The notes beneath the pieces are model-generated. The model had not been told where the DNA came from. It saw only the letters and a program-made list of their open reading frames with translations, and made no database searches. From assembly GCA_004557805.1 (NCBI GenBank), contig SFFS01000012.1, positions 1 through 25,195 of the forward strand: a stretch of 25,195 bases of DNA, in the 5' to 3' direction. Position numbers and translations under genes: made by a program. This stretch comes from Clostridiales bacterium. Its GTDB lineage: Bacteria > Bacillota > Clostridia > Christensenellales > Aristaeellaceae. This document shows positions 13,475 through 21,263 of this stretch, one piece after another; within the stretch, counting starts at the first letter, position 1, and the number at the start of each line of letters is the position of its first letter.

Positions 13475-14782
13475 ATGAGCAAAAAGAAGAGCCTTGTCCG
13501 GCAGGCGGCGGTGCTGTCGGTTTCCAACGGCGCGACGCGCGCGCTGGGGTTTGTGATGCGCGTGGCGCTTTCACGCCGGCTGGGCGCGGAAGGGACGGGC
13601 GTGCTGGAACTGGCTTCGAGCGCGCATATGCTGTGGATTGCGCCGGTGACGGCGGGGCTGCCGATGGCCGTTTCGACCGAGACGGCGGCAGGCCGCGGCG
13701 GGGAGGCGCTGCATGCGGGCAGGCGGCTGGCGCTGCGCGTCAGCCTGCTGATGCTGCCTGCGCTTTTCGTCTTTTCGCCGCTGATCGCGCGCCTGCTGGG
13801 CGACGCGCGCACGCTGCCCGCGCTGTGGTGCTATCTGCCGTGCCTTCCGGTGCTGGGGCTTTCGGCCGTGTATAACGGCTGGTGCTACGGCGCGGGGGAC
13901 ACGCTGCCGCCGGCCGCGTCGGAATTGACGGAGCAGGCGCTGCGGTTCGCGCTGTGCATGGGGCTTCTGACGGTTTTTCCGCGCATGCGCGCGGCCTATA
14001 CGGCGGCTGTTCCCGCGCTTTCCACGCTGCTGGGCGAGGGCGCGGGGCTGCTGCTCGTTGTGTGGATGCTGAAAAAACAGGGGACGCTGCCCGCCGGACG
14101 CGCCAGCGCCGAGACGGAAAAAAAGCTCTGGCGGCTTTCCGCGCCGATGACGTGGATGCGCCTTTCCAATACGCTTACCCGCACGGCCGGAGCGGTGCTG
14201 ATTCCGCTGCGGCTGCGCGCTGCCGGACTGTCGGCGCAGGAAGCGACGGCGCGGCTGGGCATGCTCAGCGGGATGGCGATGCCGTGGGTGATGCTGCCGG
14301 GCGTGTTTACGGGCGCGCTGGCCGTTGTGGCGGGCCCCGCCATTGCCAGACGCAGGAACAGCCCGGAGATGCTGCGCGCGCTGGCCGTGCGGCTGATCGC
14401 GGCGGCGCTGGCCATTTCCGCGCCGCTGGCGCTGCTGCTGTCGTTCGGCGCGCCGTTCCTGGCGAACGTCGTCTACAGGCAGGCCGACGTGGGGCCGCTT
14501 CTCAAACAGCTCGCGCCGCTGGCGCCGCTGTGCGGCGCGCAGCAGGTGCTCAGCGGAATCCTTACGGGTATGGAAATGCAGCGGAGCCTGCTTGCTTCTT
14601 CGCTGTCCGGCTCGCTGCTGACGCTCGTGCTCGATTTTTTTCTTGTAAAAAAATTCAGGCTCGCGGGCTGCGCGCTTGCGCGGCTGGCAGGCCATGGGCT
14701 GACGCTGTATATGAACCTGTGCGCGTTTTCGGCGGAGCTCAGGAAGCGACGGGATGTGCCGACGCCGCCGCTAAAAGGATGA
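13475..14782 (+). CDS. SpoVB/MurJ-type polysaccharide flippase (MOP superfamily membrane protein)
   Basis: A 435-residue polytopic membrane protein. Hydrophobic segments run throughout, for example LALRVSLLMLPALFVFSPLIA near residue 90 and LIAAALAISAPLALLLSFGAPF near 310. The N-terminus (KSLVRQAAVLSVSNGATRALGFVMRVALSRRLGAEGTGV split over residues 5-43) is typical of SpoVB/MurJ-like exporters, which flip lipid-linked wall or coat precursors across the membrane. It is shorter than the usual 500-550 residues, so perhaps 12 helices instead of 14. The Shine-Dalgarno site is poor (AGGCTG), and no clear promoter is visible in the short divergent spacer. Its last 44 bases overlap the convergent ComFC gene. 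In a spore former this would be a SpoVB/YtgP type; sporulation itself cannot be shown here. Confidence 0.85.
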   Translation: MSKKKSLVRQAAVLSVSNGATRALGFVMRVALSRRLGAEGTGVLELASSAHMLWIAPVTAGLPMAVSTETAAGRGGEALHAGRRLALRVSLLMLPALFVFSPLIARLLGDARTLPALWCYLPCLPVLGLSAVYNGWCYGAGDTLPPAASELTEQALRFALCMGLLTVFPRMRAAYTAAVPALSTLLGEGAGLLLVVWMLKKQGTLPAGRASAETEKKLWRLSAPMTWMRLSNTLTRTAGAVLIPLRLRAAGLSAQEATARLGMLSGMAMPWVMLPGVFTGALAVVAGPAIARRRNSPEMLRALAVRLIAAALAISAPLALLLSFGAPFLANVVYRQADVGPLLKQLAPLAPLCGAQQVLSGILTGMEMQRSLLASSLSGSLLTLVLDFFLVKKFRLAGCALARLAGHGLTLYMNLCAFSAELRKRRDVPTPPLKG

Positions 14783-15443
14783 CGCGCTCCGCGCCCGACG
14801 CGAGCAGTACGGAGGCGCAGCTTTTCGCCGTTGCGCCGGTGGTGCGCACATCGTCGACGAGTATAATGCGCATGCCGCGCACGCCGGCCGCGCATTCAAA
14901 CACGCTGCGCACGTTCGCTTCGCGCTCCGAGGCGGAAAGATGCGTCTGCGTTTTCGTATAGCGCGTGCGGACGAGCGCATCGAGCACGGGAACGCCGGTA
15001 TGCGCGCTCACCACCTCGCACAGCGCGCGCGACTGGTTGAATCCGCGCTCCCGTTCGCGCTTTGCATTAAGCGGAACGGGGACGAGCGCGTCAAACGGTT
15101 CGGCGGGCAGCGCGGCGGCCATCGCCCGGCCCAGCGGAAGCGCCGCGTCGAGCACGCAGTCGTATTTCAGGCGGCGGACGAGCGCTTTGGCCGCGCCGGA
15201 ATAATCGAACGGCGCGAAAAAGGGAAGATAACCGGCCGGCAGCGTCGCGGAGCATTCCGGACACAGCGCCGCCCAGCCCTTCCGGCCGCAGCCGGGGCAG
15301 CGGGGCGGGAGCGGCTTGTTCAGCTCCTCCTGGCAGCGCTCGCACAGCAGGCCGTCCGCGGTATGGAGCGCGCCGCAGGCGACGCAGCATGCGCCGCGCG
15401 GATGAAGCAGCGCGAGGAGCGCTGCGAAAATACGGCCCTTCAC
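14739..15443 (-). CDS. comFC: ComFC-family phosphoribosyltransferase-like protein
   Basis: A 234-residue ComFC (amidophosphoribosyltransferase-like) protein, needed for DNA uptake in competent bacteria and related to GntX. The N-terminus has double zinc-ribbon cysteines: CCVACGAL, LCERC, PRCPGCG and LCPEC. The phosphoribosyltransferase core includes LKYDCVLD, VPVPLNAKRERERGFNQS and the PRPP loop VDDVRTTGAT at about residues 196-205. I chose GTG 15443, which overlaps the recD2 stop as GTGA, giving translational coupling. This places the product's start at VKGRIFAALLALLHPRG, as is usual in the family. The in-frame ATG at 15521 would overlap recD2 by 82 bases and add unrelated sequence. Its 3' end overlaps the convergent flippase gene by 44 bases. 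Confidence 0.9.
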   Translation of the reverse strand: MKGRIFAALLALLHPRGACCVACGALHTADGLLCERCQEELNKPLPPRCPGCGRKGWAALCPECSATLPAGYLPFFAPFDYSGAAKALVRRLKYDCVLDAALPLGRAMAAALPAEPFDALVPVPLNAKRERERGFNQSRALCEVVSAHTGVPVLDALVRTRYTKTQTHLSASEREANVRSVFECAAGVRGMRIILVDDVRTTGATAKSCASVLLASGAERVILLAAASAHPVAS

Positions 15444-17641
15444 GGCGCCTGACGAAGCCACTGCTTCAGCGCAGAATACCGCCTGGCGATGTTGACGTTC
15501 TGCACCATCTGGCTTATGCACGCGTCGCGCCCGACGAGCACCACCATGCGCTTTGCGCGCGTAACGGCGGTGTAGAGCAGGTTGCGGGTGAGCAGCATCG
15601 GAGGGCCGCCCACGGCGGGCATGACCACGACGGGAAACTCGCTGCCCTGGCTTTTGTGCACCGATACGCAGTAGGCCAGCTCTAAATCTTCCAGAGAAGC
15701 CGCGTCATAGCGCGCTTCGCGCTCATCGTCGAAGCGGACGAGCACCTCGCGGTCCTCGCGGCTCACTTCCTCGACGAAGCCCATATCGCCGTTGAAAACG
15801 CCCTGCCCTTCTTCCCAGCCGCCGCCGGGCCGGGGCTTGCGCCATTCCATGTTGTAATCGTTGCGGGTCTGCATGACCTTATCGCCCGCGCGGAAGGCGG
15901 TATCGCCGAAAACCACCTCTTCGCCGTTTTTTTTCGGCGGATTGAAGCAGTTCTGCAGCGCCGTGTTCAGCGCGAATACGCCGCATTCTCCCTTTTTCGT
16001 GGGCGAAAGCACCTGAATATCCTTCAGCGGATCAACGCCCAGATAGGCCGGAAGGCGGCGCTTTGTCAGATCGACGATGCGCTGCGCGGCCTGCGAGCCG
16101 GTTTCGCAGCGTTCGAGGAAAAAGTCCGTCCCCTTGCTGTTGGCGACGGGCATTTCGCCTGCGTTGATGCGGTGCGCGTTGAGGACGATCATGCTTTCGC
16201 CGTCCTGGCGGTAGATTTCCTTTAGCCAGACGACGGGCATCGCGTCGCTTTCGAGAATATCGCGCAGCACGTTGCCGGCGCCCACCGAGGGCAGCTGGTC
16301 GGCGTCGCCCACAAGGATGAGCCGCGTGCCGGGGATCAGCGCGCGCAGGAGCGAACGCATGAGAAAAATGTCGACCATCGACATTTCGTCGACGATGACC
16401 ACGTCGGCCTCGATGGGGTTGCTTTCGTCGCGCGCGAACGTGCCGTCTCCGCCGCCGTATTCGAGCAGGCGGTGGATGGTTCTGGCCTCCGCGCCGGTGG
16501 CCTCGCTCATACGCTTGGCGGCGCGGCCCGTCGGCGCGGCGAGGACGATTTCATCGTCCGCGTCGAGCAGCGACAGCACGCAGCGCAGAATGGTCGTTTT
16601 TCCGGTGCCCGGCCCGCCGGTGATGACCGACACGCCTTCGCATACGGCGGCGCGCACGGCCTTTTTCTGATCGGCGTTGAGCGTTTTGCCGTTTTCGCGC
16701 TCCCATTTGGCGATGCGGCCGGCGAGCGCCGGGTCGGGGCGGTAGGGAAGCGCTTCGAGCAGCTCGAGCAGGCGGCGCGCGGTTTCCGATTCGGCCTGAA
16801 ACGCGCGCGGCATGTAGACGGCCACGTGATCGTCCACCTCGCGGGCGACGAGGTTATGCGAAAGGACGGCGGCTTCCAGCGCCGTTTCGACGGCCTCCGC
16901 CGGAGCGGACAGAAGCCGGGCGGCCTGCGCGATGAGAATTTCACGCGGCAGGTAGGTGTGTCCGCCGGACGCGGCCGCGTCGGAGAGGATATAGTGCATT
17001 CCGGCGCGCAGGCGCGCGGGGTCGCCGGGCGACATGCCCTGCGCGGCGGCGATGCGGTCGGCCGTGCGGAAGCCCAGGCCGTCGATATCCTCCACAAGCC
17101 TGTACGGCGTGCGGCGCAGCACCTCCTGCGTGCTTTCTTTGTAATAGTTGAAGATTTTCATCGCCATGGCGGGCGAAAGCTCGAACGATTGCAGCATCAC
17201 CATCGCCTCACGCATCTGCGACTGGCTGGCGAAGCTCTCGGCCATCATGGCGGCGCGCTTTTTGCCGATGCCGGGGATTTCGGTCAGCCGCTCGGGCGCG
17301 TATTGCAGAATGTCCAGCGCCTCAGCGCCGAAGTATTCCACGATGGTCTTCGCCGTCGAGGGACCGATGCCCTTAATCAGCCCCGAGCCCAGATACCGCT
17401 CCACGCCGGAAACGGTGGTCGGCTTGACCGGTTCGCACATGACGGCGCGAATCTGTTTGCCGTATTGCGTATGTTCGGTCCACTCGCCGGTCAGCACGGC
17501 GCGCTCGCCCGCAGCCACGGCGGGCATGACGCCCACGGCCGACGTGCGCACGCCGTTGTCAAGGCGCACCTGCAGGACGGTGAACCCGTTTTCATCATTG
17601 CGGAACGAAACGTCCGTTACCAGCACTTCAAACTTTTCCAT
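15440..17641 (-). CDS. recD2: RecD2-type ATP-dependent DNA helicase
   Basis: A 733-residue SF1 helicase of the RecD2 class, which unwinds DNA 5' to 3' in repair without RecBC. In order: an N-terminal OB-like domain (MEKFEVLVTDVSFRNDENGF), helix-hairpin-helix repeats around residues 120-200 (LTEIPGIGKKRAAMM), Walker A GGPGTGKTT with K348, Walker B VDEMSM with D418-E419, VGDADQLPSVG, and the C-terminal VHKSQGSEFP motif. All motifs are intact and the length is normal. The start is ATG 17641. The frame extends upstream to 17713, but that part passes through a terminator and has no family similarity. A promoter at 17648-17676 would begin the transcript close to the ATG. It is coupled to ComFC by a 4-base overlap. 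Confidence 0.95.
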   Translation of the reverse strand: MEKFEVLVTDVSFRNDENGFTVLQVRLDNGVRTSAVGVMPAVAAGERAVLTGEWTEHTQYGKQIRAVMCEPVKPTTVSGVERYLGSGLIKGIGPSTAKTIVEYFGAEALDILQYAPERLTEIPGIGKKRAAMMAESFASQSQMREAMVMLQSFELSPAMAMKIFNYYKESTQEVLRRTPYRLVEDIDGLGFRTADRIAAAQGMSPGDPARLRAGMHYILSDAAASGGHTYLPREILIAQAARLLSAPAEAVETALEAAVLSHNLVAREVDDHVAVYMPRAFQAESETARRLLELLEALPYRPDPALAGRIAKWERENGKTLNADQKKAVRAAVCEGVSVITGGPGTGKTTILRCVLSLLDADDEIVLAAPTGRAAKRMSEATGAEARTIHRLLEYGGGDGTFARDESNPIEADVVIVDEMSMVDIFLMRSLLRALIPGTRLILVGDADQLPSVGAGNVLRDILESDAMPVVWLKEIYRQDGESMIVLNAHRINAGEMPVANSKGTDFFLERCETGSQAAQRIVDLTKRRLPAYLGVDPLKDIQVLSPTKKGECGVFALNTALQNCFNPPKKNGEEVVFGDTAFRAGDKVMQTRNDYNMEWRKPRPGGGWEEGQGVFNGDMGFVEEVSREDREVLVRFDDEREARYDAASLEDLELAYCVSVHKSQGSEFPVVVMPAVGGPPMLLTRNLLYTAVTRAKRMVVLVGRDACISQMVQNVNIARRYSALKQWLRQAP

Positions 17642-17647
17642 GCCGAT

Positions 17648-17676
17648 ATTATCCCTTTTTATGAAGGATTTGGCAA
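17648..17676 (-). promoter_or_regulatory. Promoter of recD2-comFC
   Basis: On the minus strand TTGCCA (17676-17671), a 17-bp spacer and GATAAT (17653-17648) form a good sigma-A promoter just downstream of the terminator of the preceding gene. The predicted start point falls at or within a base or two of the recD2 ATG (17641), which would make the message nearly leaderless. Confidence 0.5.
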
Positions 17677-17680
17677 GAGC

Positions 17681-17710
17681 AAAAAACGGCGCGCCCAAAA
17701 AGACGCGCCG
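17681..17710 (-). terminator. Terminator of the short-chain dehydrogenase gene
   Basis: On the minus strand a 7-bp GC stem, CGGCGCG/CGCGCCG (17710-17704 with 17693-17687), is followed by six T residues (17686-17681). It lies 60 bases beyond the dehydrogenase stop, after the repeated hairpin at 17734-17762. Confidence 0.75.
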
Positions 17711-17733
17711 CATCAGCCGGCAGCCGGTTTCGT

Positions 17734-17762
17734 GTTTTCGGCGCGTAAGCGCCGGAAAAAAC
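17734..17762. repeat. 29-bp palindromic repeat, copy 1
   Basis: The near-palindrome GTTTTCGGCGCG-TAA-GCGCCGGAAAAAAC occurs again at 23111-23139 with 27 of 29 bases identical. Both differences are in the loop. Here it starts 7 bases after the stop of the minus-strand dehydrogenase gene. It lacks the usual T tail on a single side and is followed by a separate true terminator, so it may be an mRNA 3' stabiliser or part of a dispersed repeat family. Confidence 0.7.
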
Positions 17763-17769
17763 GCGTTTC

Positions 17770-18570
17770 TTACGGGCGAAGCCCCATGCCGCCCTCGAGC
17801 GTGATGGTTTCGCCGCTCATGTATTTGAAATCGGGCGAGGCGAGCTGCACGCAGACGCGGCCGATTTCCTTTTCAACGTCGCCGAAATGCCCCATCGGCG
17901 GCATTTTTACGTTCGCCTTGAATGCGTCGGGGTAGGCTTTTTCGAATTTTTCCAGCTGCGCCGTCCAGGCCAGCGGGCAGATGACGTTGACGTTGACGCC
18001 GTCCTTGCCCCATTCGGTGGCGGCTACGCGGCTCAGGCCGCGGATGCCTTCCTTCGCGGCGGCGTAGGAGCACTGGCCGTAGTTTCCGAACAGGCCCGCG
18101 CCCGAGGCGAAATTGATGACGGTGCCCTTGGTTTCGACAAGGTGCGGATAGCACGCTTTCATGTAGTAGAACGCGGCGTACAGGCCGGAATACAGCGCCA
18201 GGTCGAACTGCTCGGTGGTGTGCTGCGCCAGCGGCACGCCGGAGGCGGAGGCCTGCGCGTTGTTGATAAGCACGTCGATGCGGCCGAAGGCGTCCATCGC
18301 CTGCTTGACGACGTTGCCCACAACGGCCTCGTTGTCCGCGCCCGCCGAAACGTCGGCCTGTACGGGCAGCACCTTCACGCCGTAGAGGCGCTCCAGCTCT
18401 TCTTTGGCGTCGGTCAGCTTCTGTACGTTGCGGCCGGTGAGCACGAGGTTTGCGCCTTCCTTGGCGTAGGCGGTGGCGATGCCGTAGCCGATGGAACCGC
18501 ACGCGCCGTTTTCCAGCACGGCGCGGCCGCCGCCGGTGATGATCGCAGTTTTTCCATTGAGAAAGCTCAT
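17770..18570 (-). CDS. Short-chain dehydrogenase/reductase with an insertion in the nucleotide loop
   Basis: A 266-residue SDR oxidoreductase using NAD(P)H. The fold markers are the NNAQ motif in INNAQAS, the catalytic S156, Y169 and K173 (Y-AAA-K), and a C-terminal SGETITLEGGMGL. The dinucleotide loop is unusual: TGGG at residues 12-15 is separated from GSIGYGIA by about ten extra residues (RAVLENGACG). I have seen this pattern in a distinct enoyl-reductase-like or 3-oxoacyl-reductase-like SDR group, but cannot assign a substrate. The start is ATG 18570 with AAGGAG upstream; the frame is open to 18732, but that would cross the promoter. The gene has its own strong promoter and is divergent from the XRE-pot operon. 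Confidence 0.9.
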   Translation of the reverse strand: MSFLNGKTAIITGGGRAVLENGACGSIGYGIATAYAKEGANLVLTGRNVQKLTDAKEELERLYGVKVLPVQADVSAGADNEAVVGNVVKQAMDAFGRIDVLINNAQASASGVPLAQHTTEQFDLALYSGLYAAFYYMKACYPHLVETKGTVINFASGAGLFGNYGQCSYAAAKEGIRGLSRVAATEWGKDGVNVNVICPLAWTAQLEKFEKAYPDAFKANVKMPPMGHFGDVEKEIGRVCVQLASPDFKYMSGETITLEGGMGLRP

Positions 18571-18628
18571 GGATTCAGTTCTCCTTTTCAATTTGATGAG
18601 TTTCCATAGTCTGGCGGAACTGAAAAAC

Positions 18629-18657
18629 ATTATACCGTCTGCGCGCGCGTTTTTCAA
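18629..18657 (-). promoter_or_regulatory. Promoter of the short-chain dehydrogenase gene
   Basis: On the minus strand TTGAAA (18657-18652), a 17-bp spacer and a perfect TATAAT (18634-18629) form a strong sigma-A promoter. The leader would be about 50 bases. The -35 lies within the left side of the inverted repeat at 18644-18685. Confidence 0.8.
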
Positions 18658-18685
18658 TCGCGCTTTTTTGGCGAAAAAACGCGCG
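18644..18685. promoter_or_regulatory. Inverted repeat between divergent promoters
   Basis: Perfect 11-bp arms CGCGCGTTTTT (18644-18654) and AAAAACGCGCG (18675-18685) are separated by 20 bases. The left arm overlaps the -35 and spacer of the dehydrogenase promoter and the right arm ends 6 bases before the -35 of the XRE promoter. It could be an operator acting on both, or a transcript hairpin. Confidence 0.4.
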
Positions 18686-18691
18686 AACCTG

Positions 18692-18720
18692 TTGACAGAA
18701 CGCGAAAGATGTGGTTTACT
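18692..18720 (+). promoter_or_regulatory. Promoter of the XRE-potABCD operon
   Basis: A perfect -35 TTGACA (18692-18697) with a 17-bp spacer and TTTACT (18715-18720) is followed at once by the GTTTAGC repeats. The transcript would start near 18727, giving a leader of about 93 bases that contains the operator repeats. Confidence 0.7.
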
Positions 18721-18735
18721 GTTTGCCGACAAATT

Positions 18736-18784
18736 GTTTAGCGTTTCTAAACCACAGAAATGCTAAACTCCTGGTTTAGCATTT
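18736..18784. promoter_or_regulatory. GTTTAGC inverted-repeat operator cluster
   Basis: Two palindromes share one half-site. The first is GTTTAG-N5-CTAAAC (18736-18752). The second has perfect 11-bp arms AAATGCTAAAC and GTTTAGCATTT (18758-18768 and 18774-18784) around TCCTG. Four copies of the half-site GTTTAG(C) lie just downstream of the -10 box, where a bound repressor would block transcription. The XRE-cupin protein encoded next is the natural candidate binder. Confidence 0.7.
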
Positions 18785-18819
18785 GAGGCGGCGCGGCCGC
18801 CGCCAAAAGAGGTGTTTCC

Positions 18820-19356
18820 ATGGAGATCGGCCCGAAGATCAAGCGGCTGCGCACGCAGCTGGGTCTGACGCAGGAAGAACTCGCCAACCGCTGCGAGCTT
18901 TCCAAAGGCTTTATTTCGCAGCTGGAGCGCGACTTGACGTCCCCCTCGATCGCAACGCTGATCGATATTCTCGAATGTCTCGGCACAAGCCCGCGCGCAT
19001 TCTTTTCCGACGACAGCGAACGCAAGTGCGTTTTCGCCCGCGACGATATGTTCGAGCTGGACGACGAGGAGCACGGCCATATTACCTGGCTCGTGCCCAA
19101 CGCGCAGAAAAACGCGATGGAGCCGATTCTCGTCGCGCTTTCGTCCGGCCAGAGCACGCAGGAGCAGAACCCGCACGAGGGCGAGGAGTTCGGCTACGTG
19201 CTTTCCGGCAGCGTGCTTCTGCACGTGGGCGGAGCCAAATACCGCGTGAAGGCGGGGGAGAGCTTCTGCATTCATCCCTCGGCGGCGCACTGGCTGGAAA
19301 ATACGGGCAAAACCACCGCAAAAGTTCTCTGGATCGCAACGCCGCCCAGCTTTTAA
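18820..19356 (+). CDS. XRE-cupin transcriptional regulator (PuuR-like)
   Basis: A 178-residue regulator with an N-terminal XRE helix-turn-helix (about residues 6-63: KIKRLRTQLGLTQEELA, then LSKGFISQLERD) and a C-terminal cupin_2 domain (about 100-175: NPHEGEEFGYVLSGSV, then FCIHPSAAHWLEN). The cupin domain probably binds a small ligand. This architecture matches PuuR and other regulators next to polyamine uptake or catabolism genes. It is 30 bases upstream of potA with no terminator between, so it is the first gene of the pot operon. The GTTTAGC repeats in its own leader point to autoregulation. The RBS is AAGAGGTG. Polyamine as the ligand is inferred from context. Confidence 0.92.
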   Translation: MEIGPKIKRLRTQLGLTQEELANRCELSKGFISQLERDLTSPSIATLIDILECLGTSPRAFFSDDSERKCVFARDDMFELDDEEHGHITWLVPNAQKNAMEPILVALSSGQSTQEQNPHEGEEFGYVLSGSVLLHVGGAKYRVKAGESFCIHPSAAHWLENTGKTTAKVLWIATPPSF

Positions 19357-19386
19357 TTCATTATTACGCAAAAGGAGCGCATCGCC

Positions 19387-20448
19387 ATGGTTGAGGATCT
19401 GCGCCTGATTGAACTGGTTGGGGTTTCCAAGGAATTCGACGGCTGCGAGGCCGTGTCGAATATGAACCTGTACATCCGCAAAAAAGAGTTCGTGACCCTG
19501 CTGGGCCCGTCGGGATGCGGAAAAACGACCACGCTGCGGATGATCGGCGGCTTTGAAACGCCTACCCGCGGCCAGATTCTGTTCGGCGGCCAGGATATTA
19601 CCAACGTGCCGCCCTACCGCCGCCGCGTGAATACGGTGTTCCAGAAGTACGCGCTGTTTCCGCACCTGAACGTGTTCGACAACGTGGCGTTCGGTCTGAC
19701 CATCGCCAAGGTGCCCAAGGCGGATATCAGGCGGCGCGTGGAAGCGATGCTGGAAATGGTGGGTCTGAAGGGTTTTGAAAAGCGCGGCATCGATGCGCTT
19801 TCGGGCGGTCAGCAGCAGCGCGTGGCCATCGCGCGCGCGCTGGTGAACGAGCCGGAGGTGCTGCTGCTGGACGAACCGCTGGGCGCGCTCGATCAGCGGC
19901 TGCGCAAGGATATGCAGCTGGAACTGAAAAAGATGCAGCAGCGGCTGGGCATTACCTTCCTTTATGTCACGCACGATCAGGAAGAGGCGCTGACGATGAG
20001 CGATACGATCGTCATCATGAAGGGCGGCCACATTCAGCAGATCGGAAAGCCCAAGGCCATCTACGACGAGCCGGCCAACGCGTTCGTGGCCGATTTTATC
20101 GGCGAGAGCAATATTCTCGACGGCGTGATGGAGCGCGACTGCCTCGTGCGCTTTGCGGGACATGAATTCACGTGCGTCGACGGCGGATTCGGCGCGAACG
20201 CGCCTGTGGACGTGGTCGTCCGCCCCGAGGACGTGCTGCTTGGCGAGGTGGGAGAGGGCATGCTGCGCGGCACGGTGCGCTCGGTGCTGTTCAAGGGCGT
20301 GCACTGGCGCATGATGGTGCAGACGGGCGATACGCTCTGGAAGGTGGATTCCACGCAGATGCTGCCCGAGGGCAGCGCGGTGGGGGTGTCCATCGTGCCG
20401 GACGGCATCCATATCATGCACAAAATGGAGGAGGCTGCGAAAGAATGA
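19387..20448 (+). CDS. potA: Polyamine-type ABC transporter ATP-binding protein
   Basis: A 353-residue ABC ATPase that powers the PotBC permease. Walker A is GPSGCGKTT with K46, the Q-loop is VFQKYALFPH, the signature is LSGGQQQR (from L138), Walker B is LLLDEP with D162-E163, and the switch histidine H196 is in VTHDQ. A C-terminal TOBE-type regulatory domain follows from about residue 270 (VVVRPEDVLLGE). Length and order match PotA. The ATG has AAAGGAG about ten bases upstream. Its stop overlaps the potB start as ATGA, showing translational coupling. Confidence 0.94.
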   Translation: MVEDLRLIELVGVSKEFDGCEAVSNMNLYIRKKEFVTLLGPSGCGKTTTLRMIGGFETPTRGQILFGGQDITNVPPYRRRVNTVFQKYALFPHLNVFDNVAFGLTIAKVPKADIRRRVEAMLEMVGLKGFEKRGIDALSGGQQQRVAIARALVNEPEVLLLDEPLGALDQRLRKDMQLELKKMQQRLGITFLYVTHDQEEALTMSDTIVIMKGGHIQQIGKPKAIYDEPANAFVADFIGESNILDGVMERDCLVRFAGHEFTCVDGGFGANAPVDVVVRPEDVLLGEVGEGMLRGTVRSVLFKGVHWRMMVQTGDTLWKVDSTQMLPEGSAVGVSIVPDGIHIMHKMEEAAKE

Positions 20449-21263
20449 AGCGTTCTTCCTTCGCCTTCCCGTACGGCCTGTGGATGCTGATGTTCACGGT
20501 CGTGCCTATTTTTCTGATTTTCTATTACGCCTTTACGTTCATGGGCGAGTTCACGCTGGAAAATTTCCAGATGTTCCTCGAGCCGGAGTTTCTGGGCATT
20601 CTGGGGCATTCGCTGTATCTGGCGGCGCTGTGTACGGCTCTCTGTCTGCTGGTAGGCTATCCGGCGGCGCTGTTCCTGGCTGGGCGCGATTTCAAGCGCT
20701 CGCACATCATCGTGGTGCTGTTTGTCATCCCGATGTGGATGAACTTCCTGCTGCGCACGTACGCGTGGATGACGCTGCTGGAGGATACGGGCATCATCAA
20801 CCGTTTCCTGGAATGGATCGGCATAGGGCGCAAGAAGCTGATGTACACCGAGAGCGCGGTGCTGATGGGCATGGTGTATAACTTCCTGCCGTTCATGGTG
20901 TTTCCGGTATATTCGGTGCTGGCCAAGTCGGACTACCGGCTCATCGAGGCGGCGAACGATCTGGGCGCGAACGGTGCGGTCACCTTCTGGCGCGTGACGC
21001 TTCCGCTGAGCGTGCCGGGCATCGTCAGCGGCGTGACGATGGTGTTCATGCCGGCTGTGACGACGTTCGTGATCCCCCGCCTGCTGGGCGGCGGCACGTT
21101 CATGATGTTCGGCGACCTGATTGAAAACCAGTTCCTCACCGTGGGCGACTGGAATTTCGGCTCGGCGCTTTCGCTGATTATGATGGCGCTGATCCTCGTT
21201 TCGATCGGGATTCTGAATCGGTTTGACCCGGACGGTCAGGCGGAAGGGAGCGGCGTGCTGTGA
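20445..21263 (+). CDS. potB: Polyamine-type ABC transporter permease
   Basis: A 272-residue inner permease subunit with about six membrane segments, the first at LWMLMFTVVPIFLIFYYAF. The EAA loop that contacts the ATPase reads EAANDLGANGAVTFWRVTLP. It pairs with the next gene product to form the channel. The start ATG 20445 overlaps the potA stop by four bases, with GGAGGCTGC upstream. An open frame further upstream is only a shadow inside potA. The stop overlaps the potC GTG as GTGA. Confidence 0.93.
   Translation: MKRSSFAFPYGLWMLMFTVVPIFLIFYYAFTFMGEFTLENFQMFLEPEFLGILGHSLYLAALCTALCLLVGYPAALFLAGRDFKRSHIIVVLFVIPMWMNFLLRTYAWMTLLEDTGIINRFLEWIGIGRKKLMYTESAVLMGMVYNFLPFMVFPVYSVLAKSDYRLIEAANDLGANGAVTFWRVTLPLSVPGIVSGVTMVFMPAVTTFVIPRLLGGGTFMMFGDLIENQFLTVGDWNFGSALSLIMMALILVSIGILNRFDPDGQAEGSGVL

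Noticed and set aside
16472..17935. Plus-strand open frame of 487 codons across recD2 and beyond
   Set aside because: It runs antisense through complete helicase motifs, a promoter and a terminator, and has no family features.
18787..18804. GC-rich palindrome in the XRE leader (GGCGGC-GCG-GCCGCC) as an operator
   Set aside because: It differs from the GTTTAGC repeats, lies just before the ribosome site, and more likely is a leader hairpin or chance GC symmetry.
18763..20421. Minus-strand open frame of 552 codons opposite the XRE regulator and potA
   Set aside because: It is antisense to clear regulator and ABC ATPase motifs and has no ribosome site or domain.
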